This document shows, piece by piece, positions 35,701 to 44,558 of a stretch of 64,000 nt of DNA (position 1 is its first letter; the number at the start of each line of letters is the position of its first letter). This DNA comes from Methanofollis ethanolicus. GTDB taxonomy: Archaea > Halobacteriota > Methanomicrobia > Methanomicrobiales > Methanofollaceae. The stretch covers positions 434,001-498,000 of the forward strand of contig NZ_BCNW01000001.1 of the NCBI RefSeq assembly GCF_001571385.1, written 5' to 3'. Both the position numbers and the translations under genes were made by a program. Below the pieces are notes generated by a model that ran no database searches, was not told the origin of the DNA, and saw only the letters and a list, made by a program, of their open reading frames with translations.

Positions 35701-36378
35701 TATGGCAGGGACAACGCCGGGCGCGACGAACGCGAGGCCTTCTCCGGCCTCCTTGCCGGTGCGGACGCCACCTTCAACAAGACGGCGACCGACGAGTACG
35801 ACCTCTGCGGGTGCTGCTGCTACTTCGGGACGCACGGCGGCATGACGGCCGCGGCACGGACCCTCTCCGGGAAGCGCGTCCCCGCGTACTACGGCGACAC
35901 GAGGAAACCCTCGCAGGTGGAGGTCAGGACCCTCGCCGCGGAACTCGGCCGGGTGGCCAGGACGAAACTCCTCAACCCGGCCTGGATCGCGGGGATGAAG
36001 AGGCACGGCTATAAGGGCGCCGGAGACATTGCAAAGAGAGTGGGAAGGGTCTACGGCTGGGAAGCGGCGACCGGCGAGGTGGACGACCGGATCTTCGATG
36101 CGATCGCGCGGACCTTCGTCCTCGACCCGGAGAACAGGTCCTTTTTCCAGGAGAGCAACCCCTTCGCCCTCGAAGAGATCGGCCGCAGGCTTCTTGAGGC
36201 GCAGGGCAGGGGCCTCTGGAGTCCTGACCCCGAGGTGGCCGAACGCCTCAGGGACGCCTATCTGGAGACGGAAGGGTGGCTTGAAGACCGGATCGACGGC
36301 GCCGACGGCCCCGTGCAGGGCGGCGGCGTGACCATCACGAACCTCGACGAGATCAGGGCGACACGGCGGCACGAGTAA
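32725..36378 (+). CDS. cobN: CobN-like metal chelatase large subunit, Cys-rich form
   Basis: 1217 residues, the H-subunit-type ATP-dependent chelatase family (CobN, BchH/ChlH). Landmarks: [34 protein letters not shown] (family core, about 510-545; [11 protein letters not shown] is diagnostic) and near the end [18 protein letters not shown]. Two Cys clusters stand out: C487, C492, C497 ([13 protein letters not shown]), and C1028, C1030-C1032 (LCGCCCYFG), where aerobic CobN usually has acidic residues. CobN proper inserts cobalt into hydrogenobyrinate diamide, but methanogens make cobalamin by the anaerobic route with a small chelatase, so the substrate is uncertain. An ABC transporter pair follows 7 bases downstream; the ChlI-ChlD fusion at 38081 is the likely partner. 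Confidence 0.88.
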   Translation: [1217 protein letters not shown]

Positions 36379-36385
36379 TACAGGG

Positions 36386-37348
36386 ATGACAATGGCAGTG
36401 ATCGAGACAGAGGACCTGACCCGGACCTTCGGCGATCTCAGGGCCGTGGACAGTTTGAACCTTGAGGTCGGGACCGAGATCTTCGGTCTCCTCGGGCCGA
36501 ACGGGTCGGGCAAGACGACGACGGTGAAGATGCTGACGACCCTTCTCGGGCCGACGAGCGGAGATGCGAGGGTCTGCGGGTATTCTGTGACGAAAAACCC
36601 CGAGCAGGTCCGCGAGCGGATCAGCTATGTCCCGCAGGACATGGCGCTCGACCCGAAACTGACGGGCCGGGAGAATGTCGTCTTTTTTGCAAAACTCTAC
36701 GGGATCGAGAGCCCGTACGATACCTCGGACGAGGCGATCGCGTTGATGGACCTCTCCGACCGGGCCAACGACCTTGTCCGGACATATTCCGGCGGGATGC
36801 GGCGGAGGCTTGAACTGGCGCAGGCGCTGGTGCACGACCCCGAGGTGCTCTTCCTGGACGAACCGACGATCGGTCTGGACGTCGCGGCCAGGCGGAAGAT
36901 CTGGGCGCACATCACCACGCTGAAGGACCGGGGGATGACGGTCTTCGTGACGACCCACTATATGGACGAGGCCGACCATGCCTGCGACCGGGTGGCGATC
37001 ATCGACCACGGCGCCGTTGCGGCGTCTGATACGCCGGCGGTCCTGAAGGCCCGCCTCTGCAGCGATATCGTGACAATCCGCGCCACGGGGGAGTACACCG
37101 GGGCGAGCGTGGACGGCACCCGGTTTCTCGGGTGCGACGGCGACGAGGTGAGGTTCAGGGCCGAGTGCGGCGAGGAGGCCGGGATCGCACTCGCCCGCGC
37201 CCTCACCGCCGCCGGGATGCATGTCAGTTCGATCTCGATCCGGCAACCGACCCTGGACGACGTCTTCCTGGCACTTGTCGGGTCCCAGGAAGAGACGACC
37301 GCGTTTGACTTCCACAGTTTCCGGACGATGCTCCTGAGGCGGCGATGA
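36386..37348 (+). CDS. ABC transporter ATPase (DrrA-like) in the cobN operon
   Basis: 320 residues. Walker A GPNGSGKTTT (about 37), signature YSGGMRRRLELA, Walker B VLFLDEPTIGLD, switch Thr-His in VTTHYMDEAD (His after the Asp-loop). The C-terminal ~80 residues form the DrrA-type regulatory tail. Together with the permease at 37345 (ATGA overlap) it forms an ABC-2 type transporter, most members of which export hydrophobic compounds. Placed directly behind cobN, it could move a tetrapyrrole or metal chelate, or protect the membrane from one; this is inference from position. An ATG two codons downstream could also be the start. Confidence 0.92.
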   Translation: MTMAVIETEDLTRTFGDLRAVDSLNLEVGTEIFGLLGPNGSGKTTTVKMLTTLLGPTSGDARVCGYSVTKNPEQVRERISYVPQDMALDPKLTGRENVVFFAKLYGIESPYDTSDEAIALMDLSDRANDLVRTYSGGMRRRLELAQALVHDPEVLFLDEPTIGLDVAARRKIWAHITTLKDRGMTVFVTTHYMDEADHACDRVAIIDHGAVAASDTPAVLKARLCSDIVTIRATGEYTGASVDGTRFLGCDGDEVRFRAECGEEAGIALARALTAAGMHVSSISIRQPTLDDVFLALVGSQEETTAFDFHSFRTMLLRRR

Positions 37349-38070
37349 GGCGGACATTCACGTACATCGAGAGGGACTTCCTCCGCTGGGTCCGCGGGCG
37401 GACGTCGGTCGTCTCGGCCCTGGTGATGCCGGCGACCTGGCTGATCTTTGTCGGCCTCGCCCTGCCGACCCGGTTCACCGACAACTACCTGGACTTCATC
37501 ACGCCCGGCATCCTGGTGCTCACCATGCTCGGCACCTCGATGCAGGGCGGGTCTCTGCTGATGTTCGACAAGATCCTGGGCTTCCTCCCGAAGTTCCTGG
37601 CGATGCCCGCACCGCGCGAGAGCATCCTTGCCGGCAAGATCCTCTTCATCACGCTCCGCGGCCTCCTCCAGTCCACGGTGATCCTTCTCATAGCGCTCGT
37701 CCTCGGGGCGCATCTCCTCGACCCCGTCCTGCTGGTCGAGATGTACGGGGTCCTCTTCCTCTTCGGCATCTTCCTCTCGTCGTTCACGACGACGATGGCC
37801 CTCGTCCTCGAGGACCACGACTCCTATGCCGCCTTCAATGCGGTCGTCTCGATGCCGCTCTTCTTTACGAGCAGTGCGCTGATGCCCTACGAGGTGATGC
37901 CGGGATGGCTTGCGGTGCTCGCTCACCTCAACCCGGTCTCCTATGCGATCGACGCGATACGTGCGTTCCAGGTCGGGGTCTTCCCGGCGGCGGCCCTTCT
38001 CCTCCTCGGTCTCGGGGCGGTGGTCGTGCTCGCGGTCTCGATGACGACGTTCCGGAAGGCGACGGTGTGA
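37345..38070 (+). CDS. ABC-2 type permease (DrrB-like) in the cobN operon
   Basis: 241 residues with six membrane helices. YIERDFLRWVRGRTS is the cytoplasmic entry helix; FDKILGFLPKFLAMPAPRESILAGK is the family's coupling-helix region; FFTSSALMPYEVMPGWLAVLAHLNPVSYAIDAIRA is the C-terminal signature (ALMP and NPVSYAIDAIR being the key parts). Encoded with a 4-base overlap behind its ATPase. The gene ends 10 bases from the convergent chlI-chlD stop. Confidence 0.9.
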   Translation: MRRTFTYIERDFLRWVRGRTSVVSALVMPATWLIFVGLALPTRFTDNYLDFITPGILVLTMLGTSMQGGSLLMFDKILGFLPKFLAMPAPRESILAGKILFITLRGLLQSTVILLIALVLGAHLLDPVLLVEMYGVLFLFGIFLSSFTTTMALVLEDHDSYAAFNAVVSMPLFFTSSALMPYEVMPGWLAVLAHLNPVSYAIDAIRAFQVGVFPAAALLLLGLGAVVVLAVSMTTFRKATV

Positions 38071-38080
38071 GAGGGGGGCG

Positions 38081-40069
38081 TCACGTCTCGAAGAGTCGCC
38101 CGCCCTCGTACCGGGCGATCGTCTCGATCTCGCCGGTGGAGAGGTCGGAGAGGGCATAGTACCGCCCCCCGCACATCTCCGCGACCTCGCGGCAGTAGCC
38201 GAGGGTGAGGGGCCGCCCGCTCTCCACCGCCTCCGTGTCGATGACGACTGTCCTGATGCCGGCGCCCGCGATCTCGCCGGAGACGCGGGCGAGTTCCTCC
38301 CTGACCGGCCCTGTCCCGCTGTTTGCCCGGCCGTCGGAGATGAGCATCATCAGGGGGATCACCTCGCGGCGTTTCCTCTTCTCCCTCTGGAGGACCTCCA
38401 TCCCTTTTGCAAGGCCCGCAGCGAGGGGGGTCCGCCCGCCTGTCGGGATTTCGGCGAGGCGGTGGTAGGCAAGGTCGACGCTCCGGGAGAGGGGGAGGAC
38501 GAGGTCGGCGTCCGTCCCCCTGAAGGCGACGAGGCCGACGCGGTCGCGGTGGACGTACGCGTCTTCCAGGAGAGAGAAGACGGCGCCCTTCGCGCATTCC
38601 ATTCTTTTCTCCGCACCCATCGAACCGCTTGCATCGACGACGAAGACGCAGGCGACCTCTGCCCTGCCCGTCCGTCCGGCCTTCCTGAGGTCCTGCGGGA
38701 GGACGGTGACGGCGAGACCGGGGCCGGGCTTTCTGAACCGCTGTGCGGGTGCGGCCGCCCTGAGGGTGGCGTCGAGGGCGAGGTCGCGCCAGGTGTCGGT
38801 CGTGGTGACGGTGGTCCGGCGGCCGCGGCGGTCCTCTGTCGGCGTGGCAATCCTTCGGCCGCGTGCGGTCTTCCTGAGGGTCCGGTCGGGCGTGGTCTCC
38901 TTCCAGACCGGGTCTGTTGCGATCGGGGCGCCGATGCCCTTTGTCTCCGTCCTGCCGCCGTCGGGCGGGGGGACGGCGTCGCCCTCGCCGCCGCCGCCAG
39001 TCTCGTCGCGGCTGTCCTGCGGTCTCTGGTCGTCGCGGTCGGGCACCATGTCGTCGAGGGTCTGCGGGTCGATCTCCGGCTCTTCGAAGGGTTTTCTCCG
39101 CATCCTGTGGGGGAGGGCGAGGGCCATCGCCTCACGGACGTCGGCCGGGAGGACGGTCTCCCGCCCCCGGAAAGCCGCGATCGTCCGGGCCGCCCTGACG
39201 ACCGTGATCTCGGCGCGGTGGGTGGTGATCCCGAGGGAGATGCAGGCCTCGACGACGGTGCGGACGAGGCGGTCGTCGATCGTGACGCCGGGCAGGAGCG
39301 TCCTGGCCCGCACGATCGCCGCCCTGAGGTCGTCCTGCGCCGGGGCGCATGACGCTGCCATCGCTGCGGGGTCACGGTCCCAGGCCTCGGCGGCGGCGAT
39401 GACCGCCATCCTGGCGTCGGGGTCGGTGAAGCCTTCGACAGTGACCATCAGGCCGAAGCGGTCGAGCAACTGGGGCCTGAGTTCCCCCTCCTCCGGGTTC
39501 ATCGTCCCGACGAGCATGAAGCGGGCGGGGTGGGTGACGGAGATCCCCTCGCGCTCGACCGTGTTGACGCCCATTGCCGCCGCGTCCAGGAGGACGTCGA
39601 CGATATGGTCGTCGAGGAGGTTCACCTCGTCGATGTAGAGGATGCCGCGGTGGGCGTCGGCGAGCACGCCGGGTTCGAGGGCGGCCACGCCCTCGCGGAT
39701 CGCCCGTTCGAGGTCGAGAGTCCCGACGACCCGGTCTTCGGTGGCGCCGAGGGGGAGGGTGACGACCCTGACCCGGCGTTCCGACCGTTCGAGGCCGCCG
39801 GTCTCGCGAAGTTTCCCGGCGCAGGTCGGGCAGAATCCGGCAGGGTCGTCCGGGTCGCAGGAGAAGGGGCACCCCTGCACGACGGCGATCTGGGGCAGGA
39901 CCCCGGAGAGTGCGCGGACGGCGGTGGACTTCGCTGTCCCTTTCTCCCCCCGGATCAGCACGCCGCCGACCCGCGGGTTGATGGCATTGAGAATGAGGGC
40001 GAGTTTCATCTGGTCCTGGCCGATGATGGCCGTGAACGGAAGGGTGGGAGGTCGGTCGGTGAGTGCCAT
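38081..40069 (-). CDS. ChlI-ChlD fusion: AAA+ ATPase plus VWA subunit of a metal chelatase
   Basis: 662 residues. N-terminal AAA+ domain (1-335): [14 protein letters not shown], Walker [31 protein letters not shown] (Walker B), [19 protein letters not shown]; a Cys set within the early insert (GCPFSCD...GFCPTCAGK) is usual for this subfamily. A Pro/Arg-rich acidic linker (about 335-430) leads to a VWA domain (about 455-662) with the MIDAS motif VVDASGSMG. Such fusions power the CobN/ChlH-type subunit, so this is the expected partner of the CobN-like protein at 32725. The start at 40069 is preceded by AGGTAGGAG; a longer frame exists but runs through the HD gene on the same strand. Confidence 0.92.
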   Translation of the reverse strand: MALTDRPPTLPFTAIIGQDQMKLALILNAINPRVGGVLIRGEKGTAKSTAVRALSGVLPQIAVVQGCPFSCDPDDPAGFCPTCAGKLRETGGLERSERRVRVVTLPLGATEDRVVGTLDLERAIREGVAALEPGVLADAHRGILYIDEVNLLDDHIVDVLLDAAAMGVNTVEREGISVTHPARFMLVGTMNPEEGELRPQLLDRFGLMVTVEGFTDPDARMAVIAAAEAWDRDPAAMAASCAPAQDDLRAAIVRARTLLPGVTIDDRLVRTVVEACISLGITTHRAEITVVRAARTIAAFRGRETVLPADVREAMALALPHRMRRKPFEEPEIDPQTLDDMVPDRDDQRPQDSRDETGGGGEGDAVPPPDGGRTETKGIGAPIATDPVWKETTPDRTLRKTARGRRIATPTEDRRGRRTTVTTTDTWRDLALDATLRAAAPAQRFRKPGPGLAVTVLPQDLRKAGRTGRAEVACVFVVDASGSMGAEKRMECAKGAVFSLLEDAYVHRDRVGLVAFRGTDADLVLPLSRSVDLAYHRLAEIPTGGRTPLAAGLAKGMEVLQREKRKRREVIPLMMLISDGRANSGTGPVREELARVSGEIAGAGIRTVVIDTEAVESGRPLTLGYCREVAEMCGGRYYALSDLSTGEIETIARYEGGRLFET

Positions 40070-40136
40070 ACTCCTACCTTTGGTATTGTTGGTATTACTT
40101 TTTTGCCACAAAAATGAAGTATGTATCCATAATGGC

Positions 40137-40167
40137 ATCACAATTGCGCATTCCGTGCTATTGTGAC
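40137..40167 (-). promoter_or_regulatory. Operator-like inverted repeat upstream of chlI-chlD
   Basis: Plus-strand sequence ATCACAATTGC...CTATTGTGAC forms an inverted repeat of TCACAAT and ATTGTGA with a 15-base spacer, so the arm centres are 22 bases apart (two turns). Read towards the gene it is GTCACAATAGCACGGA...AATTGTGAT, which shares outer arms and the inner CGGA with the element upstream of cobN. It starts just after the stop of the HD-domain gene, so a role in ending that transcript is the main alternative. Confidence 0.5.
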
Positions 40168-40173
40168 ATGCCT

Positions 40174-41292
40174 TCACTCCGCCCTGTACGTCCCCCTGAC
40201 CCTCTCGGGCAGGACGACCGCCCGGAAACTCTCGGCGAAGTAGCGGTCTGTCATCCCGGCGATGAAGTCCCGCACCTTCTCCCCCTCGCTCGCCTCTTCC
40301 CGGTACTCCCGCGAGACCCAGGGGGCGTCGAGGTAGTCGGTGTAGATGGGCGAGTCCCTCTTCTCCTCCGCGAGGTCGGCGGCGTAGTGCTCGAAGAGGG
40401 CGGCGAACATCCTCCTGATCTTCGCCTTCTGCGAGGTGAGCCGCGGGTGGTTGTAGACGCGGTCGATGCTGAACCTTTGCATCTGTTTCACCCCTTCGGC
40501 TGCGTCGTCCGAGAAGGTGACCTCCTCCTTCCCGAAACTTTCCGTGATGAGATCTTTGATGAGGGTGTCGATGGCCGTCCTGGTGATCGTCCGATAATCG
40601 TCTATCCCGAAGGTCTCCCGGCAGGTCGTCGCCAGGTCCTCGTCGTCCGCGTCGATCAGCCCGACCTCGATCGCGTCCTGGAGGTCGCGGCCGAGGTAGG
40701 CGATGACGTCCGCAGCCCTGACGACGCACCCCTCCATTGTGGACGGGAGGACGGACTCCCCTCCCCGGATCTCCTCGCATTTCGATTTGAGGGACGCCGG
40801 CGTGAGGGGCCCTGCCGGGACGAGGCGGCCGACGAAACTCTCGCCGTCGTGGCAGAGGACGCCGTCCAGGGTCTGGAGGGTGAGGTCCAGGTCTTCGATG
40901 ACGTCGAGGAACTGGACGCTCTGCACGTTGTGCCTGAAGGCGCCGACCCCCGCCCGCCGGCAGATCGCGTCGAGGCACTCCTCCCCCGTGTGCCCGAAGG
41001 GGACGTGCCCGATGTCGTGGCCGAGGGCGACGGCCTCGATCAGGTCTTCGTTGAGGCCGAGGGCCCGGCCGATGGTGCGGGCGACCTTGGAGACGAGTTG
41101 CACGTGGAGGACGCGGTGGGTGATGTGGTCGTTGTCGATGAGGGAGAAGGGCGGGCGGATGACGGGTTCCTCCGCTCTTGCGCCCCTCTTCCTGATGGCT
41201 GAGGTGTTCTGTGCGGCATAAGGGGAGTACGTCCTCTCGACCGCGGCCTGGCGGCGGCGAACTTCTTCGAGGATGGCGGGGGAGATGTCCAT
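40174..41292 (-). CDS. HD-domain phosphohydrolase (dGTPase-like)
   Basis: 372 residues. The HD metal site is [17 protein letters not shown], preceded by [20 protein letters not shown], in which THR is the first His of the H...HD...D set; the fourth ligand is probably the Asp in [17 protein letters not shown]. This arrangement is that of deoxyguanosine triphosphate triphosphohydrolases and related (d)NTPases in the cytoplasm. The actual substrate is uncertain. The gene starts 41 bases after the RNB exonuclease stop and is likely co-transcribed with it. A frame open further upstream lacks conserved sequence and overlaps the exonuclease gene. Confidence 0.87.
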   Translation of the reverse strand: MDISPAILEEVRRRQAAVERTYSPYAAQNTSAIRKRGARAEEPVIRPPFSLIDNDHITHRVLHVQLVSKVARTIGRALGLNEDLIEAVALGHDIGHVPFGHTGEECLDAICRRAGVGAFRHNVQSVQFLDVIEDLDLTLQTLDGVLCHDGESFVGRLVPAGPLTPASLKSKCEEIRGGESVLPSTMEGCVVRAADVIAYLGRDLQDAIEVGLIDADDEDLATTCRETFGIDDYRTITRTAIDTLIKDLITESFGKEEVTFSDDAAEGVKQMQRFSIDRVYNHPRLTSQKAKIRRMFAALFEHYAADLAEEKRDSPIYTDYLDAPWVSREYREEASEGEKVRDFIAGMTDRYFAESFRAVVLPERVRGTYRAE

Positions 41293-41333
41293 AGGAGGGG
41301 GGAGGGCGGGGGCGGTATTTGGGGCTTTCGCCC

Positions 41334-42791
41334 TCACACCCTCTCGAAGTCGATGTAGCCCCTGTACGGGTCGGTGCGTACCAGGCGGACGCGGACCTTC
41401 CGGCCGACGGAGAGGCCCTCCTCGCCCTCCATGACCCGCCCTTCGATGGGGGGCGAGACAATCCTGACGTACGTCCCTTTCTCCGAGGCACCGGTGACGA
41501 GGGCGTCGAAGGTCTCGCCGATCCGGTCCTCCAGGAGCACCGCGGCCGCGGCCTTGCGCATGAACCTCTCCACCTTCTCGGACGCCCTCTCCCTGTCGGT
41601 CAGCCATGCGGCGAGGCTTTCCAGATCGTCGCGGGTGTATGGGGTCCCCTCTTCCCGGAGGGCCGCCTTCACCTGCCTCTGAATGATCACGTCGACGTAG
41701 CGCCTGTTCGGGGCGGTGCCGTGGGTGTAGTCGGTGACCGCGAGGCCGAAGTGGCCGTATGGCGGTTCGCCGGGGTCGAGGGGCAGGTAGATGCCGTGGC
41801 CGATGAGTTTCACGATCGTCAGGGAGAGGTCGGGGAAGCGTTCGGGGTCGGCCGTCTTCCGCCGGAGGAGAAATGTCGAGAGGGCCTTCGCGCTGGGTTT
41901 CTTCGGGAGGCGCCAGCCGTAATCCGCGGCTGTCGCCACGATCCCGTCCCAGTTCTTCGGCGTCAGGACGACCCTCTGGACCATGGGGACCCCGGCCCTG
42001 CCCAGGTACTCCACCACCGCCCCGTTCGCCCCGATCATGAACTCCTCGATGAGGCGCCGGGCCGCGTTCTGCCGCGGGACGACGAGGTCGGTCACCCTTC
42101 CCTCCTCCATCACCGGCGCCGCCTCGATGGTTTCGAGGTCGAGGGCCCCCTGCTCCATCCTGTGTCGTCTCAGTCTCCGGGCCGCCTCGTCCTGCATGCG
42201 GACCTGCTCCTCCAGGCCGGGGACGTCGGCGAAAATTGCGGGCGGATCTCCAACGCCTTCCAGCCAGTCCCCGACCTCCTCGTAGACGAGTTTCGCCCTG
42301 TTGCGGACGACCGCCCGGGAGATCCCGCCGGGCCGGGTGCTCCCGTCCGGGCGGACGGTGTACTCGATGACGACCGCGAGGCGGGCCTGGCCGGGGAGGA
42401 GCGAGGTGATCCCCTTCGAGAGACGGTCCGGGAGCATGGGGAAGGTCTCGACCCCGGTGTAGACCGAGGTGCCGTTATGGGCGGCGTGCCGATCGGCCGC
42501 CGACCCCCTCGGCACGGAGGCGTCGACGTCGGCGATCGCCACCCGCACACGGATCTCGCCGCGGCCTGTGCGTTCGCAGCACTCGATCTGGTCGAGGTCC
42601 AGGGAGTCGATGTTGTCGATGGACGACCAGAGGAGGGACGAGAGGTCGCGGACGCCGTGCGGCACGGCCGGCGCTGCGATCGCCTCGACCTCCCTCTCGA
42701 CGGCCGGGGGGAACCGGGGTTTGAACCCGTACTCCTGCATGGCCTCCCGTGCGATCGCCTGCAGGTCGATGGGGGGATGGGTGGTCATCAT
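41334..42791 (-). CDS. RNB-domain exoribonuclease (RNase II/R family)
   Basis: 485 residues. A short N-terminus leads straight into the RNB domain: [13 protein letters not shown] carries Asp59, Asp65 and Asp67, which match the metal-binding and catalytic acids of RNase II, while the fourth (Asp210 in E. coli) is Gln68; DLDQ is common in a subfamily of small RNB proteins. PEGP-like later motifs include [15 protein letters not shown] (substrate channel Arg). The last ~70 residues ([27 protein letters not shown]) form an S1 domain. It should degrade RNA 3' to 5' in the cytoplasm. Family length is usually longer because of N-terminal cold-shock domains, which are absent. A minus-strand TATA (ATAATTATG, near 42813-42821) predicts a leaderless start. 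Confidence 0.88.
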   Translation of the reverse strand: MMTTHPPIDLQAIAREAMQEYGFKPRFPPAVEREVEAIAAPAVPHGVRDLSSLLWSSIDNIDSLDLDQIECCERTGRGEIRVRVAIADVDASVPRGSAADRHAAHNGTSVYTGVETFPMLPDRLSKGITSLLPGQARLAVVIEYTVRPDGSTRPGGISRAVVRNRAKLVYEEVGDWLEGVGDPPAIFADVPGLEEQVRMQDEAARRLRRHRMEQGALDLETIEAAPVMEEGRVTDLVVPRQNAARRLIEEFMIGANGAVVEYLGRAGVPMVQRVVLTPKNWDGIVATAADYGWRLPKKPSAKALSTFLLRRKTADPERFPDLSLTIVKLIGHGIYLPLDPGEPPYGHFGLAVTDYTHGTAPNRRYVDVIIQRQVKAALREEGTPYTRDDLESLAAWLTDRERASEKVERFMRKAAAAVLLEDRIGETFDALVTGASEKGTYVRIVSPPIEGRVMEGEEGLSVGRKVRVRLVRTDPYRGYIDFERV

Positions 42792-42942
42792 ACGGGAAGG
42801 GGAGACCCGCGAGCATAATTATCTTCTGGCATGCCCCACGGGGATGGGCGCCCGATGTGTATGATGACGTCTCGAAAAAATCCCTCATGGGCGCCAGATA
42901 CAGGATAGTAATAATTAAATCGTTTATATGCGGAAAATACGT

Positions 42943-44226
42943 ATGGAATCAGGCAAATCAGCAATCACTCTCATCATTCTGGGAGCGATCATCTTCGCCT
43001 GTGGATGTACGGGGACGGCGAACCCCTCCGTTGCAGAGGGGAGTATGCAGGAGAACGTCGTCGTACAGGTGAACGTCGTCGGAGTCCTCCTGCCGCTCAC
43101 CGGCGACTCTGCGGAGGGCGGCGAGGCATGCCGCGTCGCCCTGGAGGTTGCCGCCGAGGATATCAACGAGTACTTCCTTTCGATCGGGTCTGACCACCGG
43201 GTACGGCTTGTCGTCGAGGACACGGCGACCGATCCCGCCGTTGCCCTTGAAAAGGTGAAGGCGTTCGACGAACAGGGGATCAGGACCGTCATCGGGCCGG
43301 GTTCCAGTGCCGAACTGGAGGCGATCCGCACCTATGCCGACGAGCACGGGATCCTGATCGCCAGCACCATGAGCACGGCGCCGTCACTTGCGATTGCCGG
43401 TGACACCATCTTCCGGTTCGTGCCGCCTGACACCTGCCAGGCCGATGCGATGGCACGGTGCCTGGAAGAGGACGGGATCGCGGCAATCGTCCCGGTCTGG
43501 CGCGGCGACATCTGGGGCGACGAACTCCAGATCCTGACGGCGACGGCGTTCAAGACCAGGAACGGCACGGTCCTCGACGGGGTCAGGTATACGCCGGGTT
43601 CGAAGGACTACACCGGCGTGATTGCGGCACTCGATCGCGAGGTCGGCGAGGCCATTGCAACGCATGGCGCAGAGAAGGTCGGCGTCTATGCAGTCACCAT
43701 CGAAGAGGTGTCGGCGATCATGGCGGCCGCGGCAGAAACGGAGAACCTCACGCAGGTCAGGTGGTACGGGTGCGACGGCAACATCCTTCTCGAAACGCTG
43801 ACGAGGCCGGGGGATGCGGCCCGCTTTGCGGCGCAGACGAACTTCACCGCCCCGACGTTCTGGACCACTCGCGTCAGTGCCTCCTGGAAGGACACCCTCC
43901 AGACGATCCAGGGCCGCCTGGGACGGCAGCCCGACGGTTCCGGCCTGGCATCGTACGATACGCTCTGGATTGTCGCACTGACCGAAACCCAGACCGATTC
44001 TAAGGATCCGTCTGAGTTGAAAGCTGCTTTAACAGGTACTACGGCTATGTTCAGCGGAAAATTGTGTGCAAAGGTTGACCTTGACGAGGCCGGCGATCGG
44101 TCGACCGCACACTATGGTTTCTGGTCGGTGAAGGCCGACGGCGATGCATACAGGTGGATGCAGGTTGCCAGGTACGATATCTGGTCTGCGGGTGTGCCCT
44201 CTAAGTTCGTACGGGTCGACGCCTGA
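42943..44226 (+). CDS. Branched-chain amino acid-type solute-binding lipoprotein
   Basis: About 427 residues. A signal peptide (ITLIILGAIIFACGCTG) ends in a lipobox-like Cys, so the mature protein is probably lipid-anchored outside the membrane. The rest is a type I periplasmic binding fold: VGVLLPLTGDSAEGGEACR, IGPGSSAELEAIRTYADEHGIL, AIVPVWRGDIWGDEL, SGLASYDTLWIVAL. LivJ-like proteins bind amino acids or amides for ABC uptake, but no permease or ATPase is nearby, so it may act as a receptor. An upstream ATG at 42928 lies inside a TATA-like stretch; the TATA at 42910-42920 puts the transcript start about four bases before 42943. Confidence 0.85.
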   Translation: MESGKSAITLIILGAIIFACGCTGTANPSVAEGSMQENVVVQVNVVGVLLPLTGDSAEGGEACRVALEVAAEDINEYFLSIGSDHRVRLVVEDTATDPAVALEKVKAFDEQGIRTVIGPGSSAELEAIRTYADEHGILIASTMSTAPSLAIAGDTIFRFVPPDTCQADAMARCLEEDGIAAIVPVWRGDIWGDELQILTATAFKTRNGTVLDGVRYTPGSKDYTGVIAALDREVGEAIATHGAEKVGVYAVTIEEVSAIMAAAAETENLTQVRWYGCDGNILLETLTRPGDAARFAAQTNFTAPTFWTTRVSASWKDTLQTIQGRLGRQPDGSGLASYDTLWIVALTETQTDSKDPSELKAALTGTTAMFSGKLCAKVDLDEAGDRSTAHYGFWSVKADGDAYRWMQVARYDIWSAGVPSKFVRVDA

Positions 44227-44233
44227 ACGTCGC

Positions 44234-44259
44234 GGGGGAATGCCAGGCCCCCTTTTTTT
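44234..44259 (+). terminator. Hairpin and T-run after the solute-binding gene
   Basis: GGGGG (44234-44238) pairs with CCCCC (44248-44252) around a nine-base loop and is followed at once by seven Ts. It begins eight bases after the stop codon. Archaeal termination relies mainly on the T-run; this site has both features. Confidence 0.7.
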
Positions 44260-44558
44260 GTTGTTTCCGCCGGTCGAACATGATCGGCGTGCCTCTCCTT
44301 TTCCGGCGGGGTTTTGCACCATTGCACCTGTTTTCTCTCCTTCGCGCCGGTATTGCACCGGGGAGATCCGTCGCCGGCAGCCGTTGATCAGGCAACGGGG
44401 CCGTGCACGCCGGGTGCCCGCCGACGTTTGCACCAGCCCGCGTATCGCAGCACCATACGCCACTCCCGCGGGCGTGCCGTATGTTCTCCGGATCGTGTGT
44501 AAATTTCCCCGGGTATCTGTACACACTTCTCTCTCTATACTCTGTACGCAGATACACC
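44260..44558. other. Region with TTGCACC repeats downstream of the PrimPol gene
   Basis: No gene is evident. TTGCACC occurs four times in the plus orientation (44314-44320, 44322-44328, 44353-44359, 44428-44434), and once inverted just inside the PrimPol gene (GGTGCAA, near 44602). Close to the PrimPol stop, GTATCTG (about 44513-44519) pairs with CAGATAC (about 44549-44555), probably the transcript end of that gene. Short clustered repeats beside a replication gene can be iterons of a replication origin, though coincidence cannot be excluded. Confidence 0.4.

Noticed and set aside
38081-41491. A single minus-strand frame of 1136 codons covering chlI-chlD and the HD-gene region
   Set aside because: The first ~470 codons are Pro/Arg/Gly-rich shadow sequence over the real HD gene in another frame. 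The true chelatase starts at 40069 with a clear ribosome-binding site.
42928-42942. ATG at 42928 as start of the solute-binding protein
   Set aside because: It lies within a TATA-like TTTATATG. The AATAATTAAAT box at 42910-42920 predicts transcription from about 42939, so 42943 is the first usable ATG.
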